DNA of 64,000 nt from Pyrus communis (taxonomy: Eukaryota; Streptophyta; Magnoliopsida; Rosales; Rosaceae). Under the pieces are notes generated by a model. It ran no database searches. It saw nothing but the letters and a program-made list of their open reading frames with translations, and was not told the origin of the DNA. Shown one piece after another: positions 33,602 to 44,991 of this stretch. Within the stretch, counting starts at the first letter, position 1; each line of letters starts with the position of its first letter. A program made the translations under genes and the position numbers. The DNA lies in contig NC_084816.1 of NCBI RefSeq assembly GCF_963583255.1, positions 6,050,100 through 6,114,099 of the forward strand. Reading direction: 5' to 3'.

Positions 33602-36182
33602 TCAAGCGTAAAGCGGGGAAGCAGAGGGCCGAGGATAGGCGACAGTTTTCCTTGCCTCGTTAGCTGCCTTTATCGCATCAGCTGCTGCTGCTGCTGCTGC
33701 TGCTGCACGCTTGGCTTTGCTAGCATCGTCTGCACTTCGTCTGCGCATCCTTTGAACATTACTCTGAGTGCCTCCGGTGGGATTATAATCTGGCAGTTGT
33801 TCAAGTGTTTTTACAACCTCATCCATGTTTGGCCTGAGCTTGGATTCTGTGGACAGGCATCTTGCTGCAAGGATACCTGCCTTGTGAGCTCCATCCATTG
33901 AATACTGACCTTCTAGACGGTTGTCTATGATGCGAAAGATCTTACGCTTGTTTACCAGGAAGGGTTTAGCCCACTCCACCAGATTGTGTTCTCCGGATGG
34001 CCGGTTCTTGTCAACTGCTCTCCGGCCAGATAACATCTCCAACAAAACGACTCCAAAACTATAGATGTCGCTCTTGGCAGTTAGATGACCTGGAATTAGT
34101 GAAAACTGAAGCCGTTATACAGGCATCAATTTTGATATCTGGTAATCAGGAATATAAAACCAAAGCACTTGGAAATATTCCAAGTTGAAAGTGGAAAGAG
34201 AACGAGTCCCACATGTATACCACATCAGCACACCAACGGAATTTGTAACGGAGTTTGCGGAAGGACCATATTGATGTGTTTTGTAAAACATGAAAGATGT
34301 TATTGATTGATTTAAGACATAACGGACGTAAATTATGCATTTATAATGCATAAAGGACCATTTGTGGTAAAAACCCGACTTTTAATACCTGTGGCTAGAT
34401 ATTCCGGTGCTGCATATCCATAGGTACCCATGATCCTCGTAGAGACATGGCTTTTATCACCCGTTGGCCCATCTTTGGCCAAACCAAAGTCGGAAAGTTT
34501 TGCGTTGTAGTTCTGGAATTATATCAGAAACCAAAGAAATTCTCAGAATAGCACACAATGAAGTCAAAAGATCTCCTCCTAATATAATCATAATATTGTA
34601 GTTAACACATTGAGCAGTCACATACCGAATCGAGCAGGATGTTCGACGTCTTGAAGTCTCGGTATATCACTTTTGTTTCAGCACTGTGAAGAAAAGCAAG
34701 ACCCTTTGCAGCACCAAGGGCAACCTTGATGCGGAGGTTCCAAGAAAGAGGATGGAAATAAGAGCCTCCTGGTACAAAGTCAGTTTAAAATCATCAATAC
34801 ATTAATTGCTAAAACCATCTTGTTTCAAATGTATCCGGAGATGTAGCTGAAAGAACTTACTCCTGAACAAATGATTTTCCAAGCTGCCCCGAGGCATGAA
34901 TTCATACACCAGAAGTCGGTGTTCATCCTCCAAGCAAAAGCCAATTAGTTTCACGAGATTCGGGTGGTAGAGCTGTCCTAGATAATTCACTTCTGCCTAT
35001 AAAAACCCAAATGAAAGCACACGATAAGTCAATTTTGAGGAGAAAAGGAGTAAAATTCATTTTAAAATTGCGAAACTCAGGATTTGCTAGTACTAGGCAC
35101 TCGAGCAGCAGGGCTCAAACGATTATTTGTTGAAACTTAAAAGCACCAATGCCTAGCTTAACTCTGCCTTAACCAGACGTTTACGAGGTTCTCCGTGTAT
35201 ATACAAGATCAAAGAACCGAGTATGATAATACACAAGTTTTCAATTTGTGTGTAAGTATATAATCAGGGGAAAAAATAACTCACCAACCACTCTCGGTGA
35301 CCCTGATAACTTTCTTGGTTAAGCCGTTTCACAGCCAAAACTATGCCAGTCCCAGGCTTTGCAGCAGTAAACGAATTTTCATCAATCCACCCCTTAAAAA
35401 CAGAACCAAATCCACCTTCTCCCAACACACTATCAGGACGGAAATTCCTTGTGGCCATTTTGAGGTTGTTAAAACTAAAGCTCTTTAGATTGGAAGCCTG
35501 CAAGATCTCACCCTCACTCCGAGGAGTTGGAGGTGCCGTATATGATGAGACCTTACTGCTTGTGCTGAGGTTCCCGTCATTGCTTTCGAATTTTGAACCT
35601 GCATAAGTAAATGTGAAGTGGAAATCAATTTAAAGTCACCACCGAGGCATCGATAAGCTTCCCCGTTCGTACTACTCAATACCTTACACCATATTATCTA
35701 AGACAATTATTGAGAAGTGAAACTTCTCCTCTCGTTTTCGGCTGTATTTTGAAAGAAGAACAAATTCATCAGAGAATGGCAAAGCGATAACTGTTCAGTG
35801 ACATTCCCATTTTTCGTATTGTGAAGGAAACCGAATAAACTCCTTCGGAGAATCTATCAGCAACTATACAGGGGAAAATAAACATGAGAAAATATTTTAA
35901 GTTTCCAGATAATCTGTTTTTCAACAAACCACCCACGCAGGACCAACATTATACAAATCCATCATTATAATTTCTACTGAAACAATACTATAATTCGATA
36001 AAACCCAAAATTCCGAACACACAGCTGAACCAAAATCAAGCAAGTACGCAAGTGATGGATTGCTTCCCGGGTTGAAACACCAAGTAAGTACACACTTGTG
36101 GCAATTAGAATCCATGAAATCTATATGTACCTGTATTTGCAGGGCTCTCAGCTTTGATTCGGGCGCTCAGGCAGACCCCCAT
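33602..36182 (-). CDS. PBL10: RLCK-VII protein kinase, PBL10/APK1B type
   Basis: Six exons on the minus strand: 36131-36182, 35285-35598, 34861-34996, 34626-34768, 34389-34512 and 33602-34089, giving 418 aa with GT-AG introns and consistent phases. The N-terminus [13 protein letters not shown] carries Gly2 for myristoylation and Cys4 for S-acylation, so it should sit on the inner plasma membrane. Kinase motifs: GEGGFG (77-82), LAVKR Lys108, IYRDFK (Asp205, Lys207), DFG (223-225), [10 protein letters not shown]. The C-terminal [10 protein letters not shown] ending is typical of the APK1/PBL10-11 clade. An alanine run (nine Ala) from a GCA/GCT repeat precedes it and is likely length-variable. 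Family members act downstream of pattern-recognition receptors. The first intron (35599-36130) directly follows the membrane anchor exon. Confidence 0.93.
33676..33708. repeat. CTG/CAG trinucleotide repeat in coding sequence
   Basis: ctgctgctgctgctgctgctg within the last exon of the PBL10-type gene encodes part of the polyalanine tract. Confidence 0.9.
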
Positions 36183-36840
36183 GAATTCTAGCCCTAGAAA
36201 AAACAACCAGCTTTCCTCAAACCCTCCACCTGCAGATCACACAGATTTTGTTTCAGCTGAAAGCACTTCAAATGAACTTCAGAACCGATAGATCTAGAGT
36301 AAAAGCAGTAACTTTTCAACCCAAAAGAGAAAAGGAGCAGAAAAAGTTGGCATCAAAGCTTCCAAAGTTGATTGGTTTTAACTGAGATTCAATTTTTTTT
36401 TTCTCCAAAACAAGAAAGAAAGAAACTTTCTTAATCTAGATACAGAATTAACAAAAACCCATTAACTAAAACACCAAGAATCCAAAAACCAACCTCTTTT
36501 TTTTCGAAAACTGGAATGTATTCAGAGAGAGAGAGAGAGATATAACAGAGAGGGAGGTGGGTTGTTTATGGTTTCGAGTGTGATGGTTTTCTGCTTTCTA
36601 ATGGGCAGATATACAGAAAAGAAAACTTTTTCTGAGCATGAGCAAGTTGACTAAAAGCTTTTGGTGTGATGGAGAGAGGGTTGGGCTGTGAAGGAAGGTT
36701 GAGAGTACTACATTAATGGCGGGCTGGTCCCGCTCTTCAGCTCAACGTTTCCTACCGCTCTGTTTTTTGGCTTTCGTATCTCTCTCTCGCTCTATATCAT
36801 TCAGTCGAGTCACCGCTGATAAGCCTACTCACATCTGCTA
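36183..36840 (-). promoter_or_regulatory. 5' leader and upstream region of the PBL10-type kinase
   Basis: Contains a (GA)n run (36525-36540) in leader-like sequence. No TATA box that I can place securely. Confidence 0.4.
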
Positions 36841-37544
36841 AACCTTCCTTAGCCGTTTGATTTGGTTTCAGAGACCCCAATCTTCGAGAAGCTTTTCAGA
36901 GTACATCACTTACTATGGTGTACGTTGATAAACACTTACAATAAATAAAAAATTTATTTGTATTACAATATATATGATATACAAACTCGTGTTTTGAACG
37001 CATAAAAAATATTTAAACGAAGAAGAATCTTATTATATATTATGGACTTGTAATATAACGTCTCGTGTTCCATGAGATGGCTTGGCTTCAGCAGCTTTGG
37101 GACTCTGCAACTTAATTTAATTTAGCCACTGAAATTTTGTTTACTTTGTCTTTTTCAAAGTGGGTTAAGTGTCCATCTTCATGCACGTAGGAGTTGATGG
37201 ACATCATTTCTTGGGGAGAAAAATAGAAAAAATGGTGTTGCGTATAATTAATTAGGTATTGCGCTGGTTTTCGATTTGAGTTAAACCTTTTTATCATAGG
37301 ACAATATTTTAAGAAATATTCTTACACTTGTTAGTAGCATTAGATTATAGGGCAATTATCCTTGAACCCTTTCGGTTGGTGTTAGTGACAATTTGCTTAC
37401 TGTCTTTTAAAAGCTGGCGAAAAAGAAATCCTAATCATTGTCCCCATCTATTAGTCTAATTACCAAGTGTTATTGTCACACAGTTATGTAATGATACTTA
37501 TTTATGTTTTATAATATGATAAAGTATTAATAAATATGAGCGTT
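36841..37544. other. Intergenic, nothing recognised
   Basis: No gene, repeat border or RNA gene supported. Confidence 0.5.
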
Positions 37545-37998
37545 TTGATATGCCTAGTTCTTGAAATTTTGAGATTAAATATTTATACCTTTTAGAATTT
37601 TGATTAAACATCTTTTTACAATTTAGACGTCACATAATACAAAATTATATGATTTGTCATTATATGTAGTGTACCAAATTAACTATAAAATCTCTAGTGG
37701 TTATGATTCAGTATTCAATTTCAACATAAATTCTTTTACAATTTTTAAAAACAACTTGATATTTGCTTTTATTTCTTAGTACCTTTTTCTTTCAACTTCA
37801 CACCGTATTGGAGCACACACCAACTCTTCCAATCGATGTGCATATCGTACCACCGTTTAAGTTAATTTAATGACTGTTCTCCACCAACTTTGATGGTGGT
37901 ATGATATATCACACCTTCAAATTTGAATATTGATACCATAGGGTAAGCCTTTTCTTTTACCGCACTTTGTATCCATGTTTTCATAATTTTTCACGTAC

Positions 37999-38190
37999 CA
38001 TGGTACATTTGGAAAGTTAACTTCGATTGGCACAATGCCTTCTAGATATTATAGTGGGTACATGTCACTTTAACATGAGGTACGTTTCAAGTTGCATGGT
38101 ACGTTTGGAAAGTTAACTTCAATTGGCACATTGCCTTCTAGATATTATAGTGGATGCATTTCACTTTAACATAAGGTACGTTTCAAGTTG
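37999..38190. repeat. Two tandem 96-bp units
   Basis: tggtacRtttggaaagttaa recurs with period 96 (ggaaagttaa at 38011 and 38107), each followed by cttctagatattatagtgg and aggtacgtttcaagttgc. Confidence 0.85.
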
Positions 38191-38191
38191 C

Positions 38192-38275
38192 TTGGTACGT
38201 TTTAATTCGACATTGGTACATTTTAATTCGATACTAGTACGTTTTAATTTGACTTTGGTACGTTTCTATTTGAAA
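38192..38275. repeat. 21-bp GGTACGTTTTAATTCGA minisatellite, four units
   Basis: Consecutive units rgtac-gttttaattYgac-wtt spaced 21 bp apart. Confidence 0.85.
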
Positions 38276-38770
38276 AATAAATTGTAATGATCCATGTCAA
38301 GAGATATAAGATACAATGTGTGTATACTCAATAATGGTGGATATAAAGATCGCAGAACATTCATAAGCCAATAAAATAGATCATTGTTTATGAACGCCTA
38401 ATTTCTCTATCTCCCTTAACAAATTTCAGCTTATGTTCAATAGCTATGTTATCTCCCCCTCTTTCTGTTTCTCTCTCCCCTGCAAAATTTCTCACAACTG
38501 TATCTCTCTTTTGATGAAGTGGGTAAGAAATGAAAAAGCAGAAAACTGTTCTCCGATTTTTAGGGAGATAATTAAAAATTAGTAATAGATATTAAAGGAT
38601 AAACTGGAAATGAGTATATATCCTTTTACATTAATAAAAGATAATGAATTAAATAAGAAAATGCTGATGTGGACATACATTAAAGCACCCTAATTAAAAT
38701 TTTAAAAGTTTAATCAAAACTTAAAACACTACAAATGTTTAGTTTAAAAAATGTGAAAAAGAAGTGGTAG

Positions 38771-39267
38771 AATCTAATTTTCCCTAATAAAGTATATATA
38801 CATGTTACAATATGACCAAATTAGTAATATCTCATGTTAATGTAACAATCATATTGAAATACCTATCAGGTGATAGTTTCATGGACGAGAACCAATAATA
38901 TAACGACTTATAATATTAAGGATTGTTTTTGCCAATGTTTAAATTAAGGACATTGTAATTACACGCCCTAAACTATGTGAATGCAAATTTGTAATTGACC
39001 CAAAAGAAACATGTATAGTCTTGCGGCCTTGCTTGCCATACAAAGAGTTCCTTATTTATTAGGTGTGAGCCCATACCATACGTTTTTGTAACAGAATGGT
39101 TGGTTCTTGGGACCATAACGTCTCAATGTTCTCACTCTTTCTCCCTCTCCATCCTACATCTTTTTCAAATGAAAAATGACAAGAGGAGCATGTTTTTAGA
39201 CCATATTTGATGTAGCGATTGATAGTTAGTTTCTTTCTTTAATGATTTAAATAAGTCATTTAATACT
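38771..39267. other. Intergenic, nothing recognised
   Basis: No supported feature. Confidence 0.5.
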
Positions 39268-39592
39268 ACGGTTAGTGTTATTATTCTTCACTTGTAAAAA
39301 AGAGATTTTAGATTCGATTCTCACTAAAGGTGAAGTTGAACTACATTATTATAGCAAGCCAATTATAAAGTTTAGCCCACTCCACCACCTCTTTAGTATA
39401 AGCATAATGTTAGGGAGATCAAATTTTAAATCAAATATGCAAACCAAATGATGTGTCATTAATAAGAAATAAATACGTTAATCAACACTTAAGTAATTAA
39501 TAATTCAATCAACAATCACATCATTTAGTTTACAAAATTTGGTCTCTCTAACATTACCCTTAATGTAAATATTATCATTTGTTAAAAAAAAA
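39268..39592 (+). mobile_element. SINE carrying a nested MITE
   Basis: The SINE part has a box-B-like agattcgattctcac (39309-39323) and ends taatgtaaatattatcatttgttaaaaaaaaa. Between ctctttagtata and ttaatgta, which are adjacent in other copies, lies a MITE (39402-39559). Confidence 0.65.
39402..39559. mobile_element. MITE inserted in the SINE
   Basis: Inverted ends TAATGTTAGGGAGATCAAATTTT and rc TAATGTTAGAGAGACCAAATTTT; interior gcaaaccaaatgatgtgtca. About 158 bp. A decayed half-copy seems to follow at 39600-39682. Confidence 0.7.
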
Positions 39593-39699
39593 TATATCAA
39601 TTAAAAAATTCAATCATCAACCGTCACATCACATCACGTGATTTACATTATAATTCAAATAAATAATTTTCCTAACATTATCTTTTTTTTTTTTTTTAA

Positions 39700-41045
39700 T
39701 TATTAGATTTCTGAATGTAACTGGCTTTTTTCGGTTTCACCAAATCTAACCCAAGCAAAGTGAATATTATTTGCAAATTGACGAAAGTTCCCTCGTGAAA
39801 GTTGCCTCACAGCCCATGCAATTCTTGTGAGTTGTGAGACACCATGAGTGTCGATCAAGGGCTCAAAAACCATCAGTCTCACTTACCAAGACAAAAAACA
39901 GCACACAACATTGCTTTATAATGTTCTCATGTGAGTCACGACCCAAGCAAATGTAGAAATTATCATTTAGCTGTAAAGTGCTGAAACCATCACGTATAGC
40001 TACGTGAGTCCATCTGTTTTTCCCTTTCTTTTACCCCAGTCCGTCCAAAAATTTCCAACATTATTGACCCATATCTCCTAACCAATTATACTATTCATAT
40101 ACTCATTACATAACTTTTGAAAGTGTCGTACCAGTGAATACGATCATGTACGTGTTTGCTATTAGAAAACATTTATTGATGAATATCATACATGAGATCT
40201 ACATGTGTCAATGAATGGTCATTCATGATCATTGAATTGTACTCAGTAGCTTGTGTAACTAATTATTGCATGTATAAGTTACGATTAAGTTAAATCCTAT
40301 ATTTTAAAGATAAGTTTTTAATCTGAGATAACAATTGTGGTTTTGCTTCACACCCGAGCACTTAAGTCGTGCTTACTATAACCTCATCATGCAACCAATC
40401 ATTTTAGTTTTTTGCCTTACAAACCCACGTTATAAGACTTGACTTCGACAAATGTTCACTTAACTTATAATTCATATTGATCTTTTAACAACCAGCGTAA
40501 TGCATTCAGCACAACGCATCTATCATATTTCAGGACGTCGTCAACCAACCACCGCACACCATACATGGAAAAGAAAAGTTACAGTCGACCAGACCTCAGT
40601 CTAAATTTTTACTTCTGCTCTTAAATTCAAATACACGAACAGTCACCATGGATGACTTGTGCCTCACGTTGCAATCTTTGTAAAGCAAGAAATTCCTAGT
40701 TGGTATCAAAAGGGCCTACAAAAGTTGAGGTGAGAAAAACCTTAGCCATGCTTTCTCTCTTCCAGATTTTTGGAAACCGTAAATCCCGTGAGGTGAGAGT
40801 GATATTTCAATGTCATTAAAACAGCTTTGTACATTAAATATAATAAAAAAAGTAGTTGAATATTAAAAAATATATATATATTTATTTGTATCATGACACT
40901 TGATTTACCAAATTATGCTTTTAACACCGAAAAAATTTCTCATGAGAATGTGGCACCAAAACCAAATAAACACATTGATATTACAGTATACCCCAAATAT
41001 TTATTTTTTCAATCTCAACAAATGATGTTTATTCATTCGTATGCC
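39700..41045. other. Intergenic, nothing recognised
   Basis: AT-rich. No ORF with a motif and no clear repeat ends. Confidence 0.5.
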
Positions 41046-41048
41046 TTA

Positions 41049-41433
41049 GAGTATCTTTAAATGAGATGTCAAATTGTTCAAATCAGCAATAACAGTAACA
41101 AAAACAGCATTAATGTTTTCCAACCGAGAAGCCAAATCTGATGTGGGATGATATAGATTGACATCTCTCCCCCTTACTGCCAAATTTGACAACATCTTTA
41201 GATTTTTTAATTAATTATTAAATGTTCTTTTATTAATTTTTTTATTGGTTTAAAGCATTATCATTTTGTTTATTTTCATTCCCAATGCAAAGAAAATACA
41301 TATGAATTTTTATTTTATATTTAAAATTTGACATATTGGTTGATGAGCAAAAATTTAAAAGATGTCAATGTATCATATAAGCCTTGAAATTTAAATTTTA
41401 GTTTAAAATTTGACATCTCATTTTGAAATGGTC
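41049..41433. mobile_element. MITE with ATGAGATGTCAAATT termini
   Basis: Left GAGTATCTTTAAATGAGATGTCAAATT and right rc GACCATTTCAAAATGAGATGTCAAATT. Flanks are TTA (left) and TTC (right), compatible with a mutated 3-bp Tourist target. Confidence 0.55.
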
Positions 41434-41712
41434 TTCGTATTGCTCCTTCACACATGAGGTCACCCTTCTCTTCGTAAAATCACAGCCATCCGATATGCCG
41501 ACTTTTCACACTTGTGATCATCATGATCCTTTATCACATTCACATGCTACGTGCGCATCAAATGTTAGATGTGATCGTCCCACCACATCTTTTGGGATTT
41601 CTCAGAATATATCATCGCGTTGGGACCCACTTGACCAGGGTCCCATGCAGGGGCATATCTGCCAAGAGGAGTACACCGCAACTGTAGAACATGGCCAGAA
41701 TGGCTGGAGGGA

Positions 41713-41909
41713 GGGGATCGTTATCCTCTCCTAAGCTAAGGATGAGGATCCTCTTTAGTAAGTCCATTAGATTGTTGAAATTTTATCCAAAATTATAATT
41801 ATTATAATTTTTAGAGAGCTTTTTATTTGTAGCCGTTGGATAAAATTTCAACGGCCTGATGAGCTTGCTCAAGAGGATCTTCACCCTTAGCTTAGGAGAG
41901 GATCCTAAT
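41713..41909. mobile_element. Mutator-type MITE with 9-bp target duplication
   Basis: Perfect CTGGAGGGA at 41704-41712 and 41910-41918. Inverted ends share CCTCTCCTAAGCTAAGG and GATCCTCTT. 197 bp. Confidence 0.8.
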
Positions 41910-41918
41910 CTGGAGGGA

Positions 41919-42203
41919 AGCGACCCAAAAATAAGGGCTAGTTTGGTATTGCTGTGATTTAAAAAAAAAATACTTCAGTTGTACTATGAGAATAAACAAC
42001 TATAAGATAAAACAGTTAAGTGTTTGGTAAATTTTTTTGTAAAATTGCTTTTAACAAAAAAAATCAGTGTTCAAGTGTTTGGTAAACTTTTATATAAAAC
42101 TAATGCGACCATGTTAAATGACTAAAAATGATACGGTATTAAATATAATATAATAATTTATTTTAATTTTAGTTATAATTTTTTTTTTTTATAATCTCCC
42201 TCT
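41919..42203. other. AT-rich spacer
   Basis: No feature seen. Confidence 0.5.
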
Positions 42204-42206
42204 TTA

Positions 42207-44118
42207 GACCATCTCTAACAATGAGCTAAATGCCAAATTTCCCCTCCAAACCATCTCTAACCCATGCTAAAACATTGGGCTAAATGCCAAATGTTAAAGT
42301 TGGGCCAAATACCCCCCAGAATTCCCCCCCCCCTCGCGCGACTGGACTCGCTGGCCCAAAGGCCAGTCTCGGCCCATTCACTCGCCAACGCGCCCCACGC
42401 GGAGCGCTTGCAATCCGTTCCCGACAAGGTGGGCCCTGCTGTCAGCGGGTTGTCAACCACCCAGATCACCTCCAACGGCTACTTTTGCAATCCAACAGTC
42501 CATATTCAAATTTGATTTTTTAAAATATGTTATTTTAAAATACATTGAATCCAACGACTGAGATCAAATATAATCAAATCTAACGGTAAAAAAAAAGATC
42601 TAACGGCCCAAATTTAAATCTAACGGTTAAAATAATTAAAAAAAATTATTTAACTCAAAATTCACCCAAAAACTCTATAAATACCTATGTATTTGTTCAA
42701 ACATCCACACAAAACTCAAATTTCTCTTACAATTCTTCCAATTTATCTTTCTACCATTTCTTTCCATTTCTAAATTGTTCAACATGGCAAGAGAGCATAT
42801 TAGAGGTCGTAATTGGACTTGTGAGGAAGATGTTGCTCTATGCTTGGCATGGGTTCCTGTTAGCGAAGATGGTGCAGTCGGCACTAATCAAAATAAGAAG
42901 GTTTTGTGGGATAAAATCATTGCAAAGTTTCAAGAAAACTGCAATGGTAGCAGGCGGGATGGTGGTGGTGTTTATGATCGGTGGAAGACTATCAACAAGA
43001 CATGCACTTTATGGAAGGGAAGCTTGGAGAGAGCCGTGGTTGGCATGGCAAGTGGGAGGAGCGCCATAGAAATTGTGAGTTTTGTTCTTGATATTTTATT
43101 TTTCATGTACATAATATTATGTTGCAACTAATTATTTTTATGTATTTTTTGTATAGGGTGACAAAGCAATGGAAATTTATAAGACAAGAGTAACACCAAA
43201 AAATCAAGTTTTTAAGTTGCAACATGCTTGGGACATCCTCAAGGATTGTCCGAGGTGGAGAACCGATGCGGACCAACAATGGGGAAGATTATTTCAACGT
43301 GAAGCTGCACAGACAAATGCCGGAGATGAAGGTGTTGATGAAGGTGTCGATGAAATGACCCCATCTCCTTCTTTTGCAAGGCCCCCAAGAAGAGATAAGC
43401 AAAAGGAAGCAAAGAGAAAAGGGAAGTCCCAAGATCTGATGAGTGGACACTTTGATACCGGAATGACAAAATTGAACGAAACTCATAGCGCTTGCCAAGA
43501 AGAAACGGCCCGAATGCGTTTGCAAATGAAGGAAATCTCAGATAGAGAGGAAAATAGGTTTGAAATTGAATTCATGATGAAGGTCCTCAGCAAATACACT
43601 CCAGAGAGGAAGAAGTTCTTACGTGGTAAGCAAAAGGAAATTATGCGAAAGTCTGCCTTAAGGAGTATGTTTCAAGATGATGAATCTTCTGAACCCTATA
43701 TCCCAACATTTCAACGAAGTCCATCACCAAGTGAAGATGGTGGAGATAATTGTTAAGTTTATGTAGTGTATGAATTATGTGCTTTATTAATTAAGTTTAT
43801 TAATTATGTGCCCAGGGTTGAAAGATTGGTAAAAATTGACGGCTTGCTTTGTGGGAAATTTAGTGATTTTTCAATATTTATCAGAATTTAAATGTTTTTA
43901 GATTCAAATGTTCATAAAATTAATTTACAACAATCTACATATTTCTTTTTTTTAAAAAAAATTAATTTAAGAAAAAAAATAGCCTAAGTTCATTCTTTAA
44001 TAATCCCGGTCTAAAATTTTAGGCCAGAACTGTTGGAGTAGAAAAGTTATTTCTGGACTAAAAGTTAAATTTTCCGGGCTAAAATATTTGGCTTTTAGCC
44101 CAACTATTGAAGATGTTC
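42207..44118 (+). mobile_element. Non-autonomous PIF/Harbinger element encoding only ORF1
   Basis: Ends GACCATCTCTAACAAT and rc GAACATCTTCAATAGT, flanked by TTA at 42204-42206 and 44119-44121. Subterminal copies of ctaaatgccaaat/atttggctttta occur at both ends. The only gene is the Myb-like ORF1; no DDE transposase is present in 1.9 kb. Confidence 0.85.
42784..43756 (+). CDS. Harbinger ORF1, Myb/SANT-like DNA-binding protein
   Basis: Two exons, 42784-43074 and 43157-43756, with a gtgagt...tatag intron, give 296 aa. Residues 8-90 form a Myb/SANT-like trihelix: RNWTCEEDVALCLAWVPVS, VLWDKIIAKF, and RRDGGGVYDRWKTINKTCTLW. The second half has a KLQHAWDILKDCPRW block, a basic PPRRDKQKEAKRKGK stretch (likely nuclear localisation) and a charged helix. 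It matches the ORF1 partner of PIF/Harbinger elements, often mis-annotated as 'glutathione S-transferase T3-like'. ORF1 binds element ends and helps bring the transposase into the nucleus. Start chosen at the first ATG after the leader. It is intact, unlike the transposase at 22923-24316. Confidence 0.85.
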
Positions 44119-44121
44119 TTA

Positions 44122-44655
44122 GGGTTTTTATTTATCTCTCTTTCACTATTCAGCCACCCTATATTCATCTTCATACCAAACAACTACCGTCTTCTCCTGT
44201 AAAACCCATATCCCCTCGCTTTTCAATCCCTTTTTTTTTTTTCCCTCAAAGCTTATCGATTTCTTTCAATTTTCTCAAAGCTTTTCAGGGAGAAGGAGAA
44301 GTAAAGGAGTGAATCTGCAATCTGATGTGCTTTTCAATGAGTGAATCTGCAGTTTGAAGAGGGGTTCTAGCAGACTAGTTCGGCAAAAAGAAGACGACAA
44401 GAATCAGATTAGTCACCTGGGCTCTCCTAAATTTGCAGACGAAGAAGCAAAGCATTTTACGAAGACCCATATGGCCTAAGCTTCTAACTTGCAGCGGAAT
44501 CGGATGTGTGACTCTCTGATTCAAGCCCTGCGATCTTCAACCCAGCGAAGGAGGTGTGAATTTCAACCCAGACAACGAAGAAACTGGGAGGTTATTTTTG
44601 AGATGGCTTCACACCTGAAGTATTTTTCTGAAACAGAATATCCAGAAGGGGAGTG
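44122..44655 (+). other. Leader-like sequence interrupted by the copia element
   Basis: Pyrimidine-rich sequence and short ORFs, broken at 44655 and continuing at 49736. I do not recognise a protein. It may be a decayed gene end. Confidence 0.3.
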
Positions 44656-44984
44656 TGTAGAAAAAGGTATGTAGGCTAAAAAATATATTTGTTATTGATA
44701 CGTGAATGTGGAAAAATGGAAGAGAATGTTTTTTTTCTCATTATGTTTCTCTACAAGATTACAAGGATATATATACATGATACAAGTGTGTAGGTAGGAC
44801 AAGGTAGCCGTCCTAGTGTGTAGGTAGGACAAGGTAGGACGGCTGTAGGACAGCTAGTGTGTAGGTAGGACAAGGTAGGACGGCTATAGGACGGCTTGAC
44901 GGCTGTAGGACAGCTTATTCTTCCAATAATAATATTATATACAATTACACAAGGACTCCAACCATATTCCTTATTTGTCTAACA
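44656..44984 (-). repeat. Copia LTR (3' in element sense)
   Basis: 329 bp, with a gtgtaggtaggacaaggtag minisatellite that has one block less than the other LTR. Confidence 0.95.
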
Positions 44985-44991
44985 CTCCCTC

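Larger units (their letters stand above)
37545..38770. mobile_element. GGTACGTTT element with inverted ends
   Basis: The left end (37550-37640, cgttttgatatgcctagttcttgaaa ... gattaaacatcttttt) is the reverse complement of 13150-13230 in the tandem unit. The right end (38690-38760, agtttaatcaaaacttaaaacactacaaatgtttagttt) is similar in the opposite orientation. The interior holds the minisatellites below. No ORF; superfamily unknown. Confidence 0.5.
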
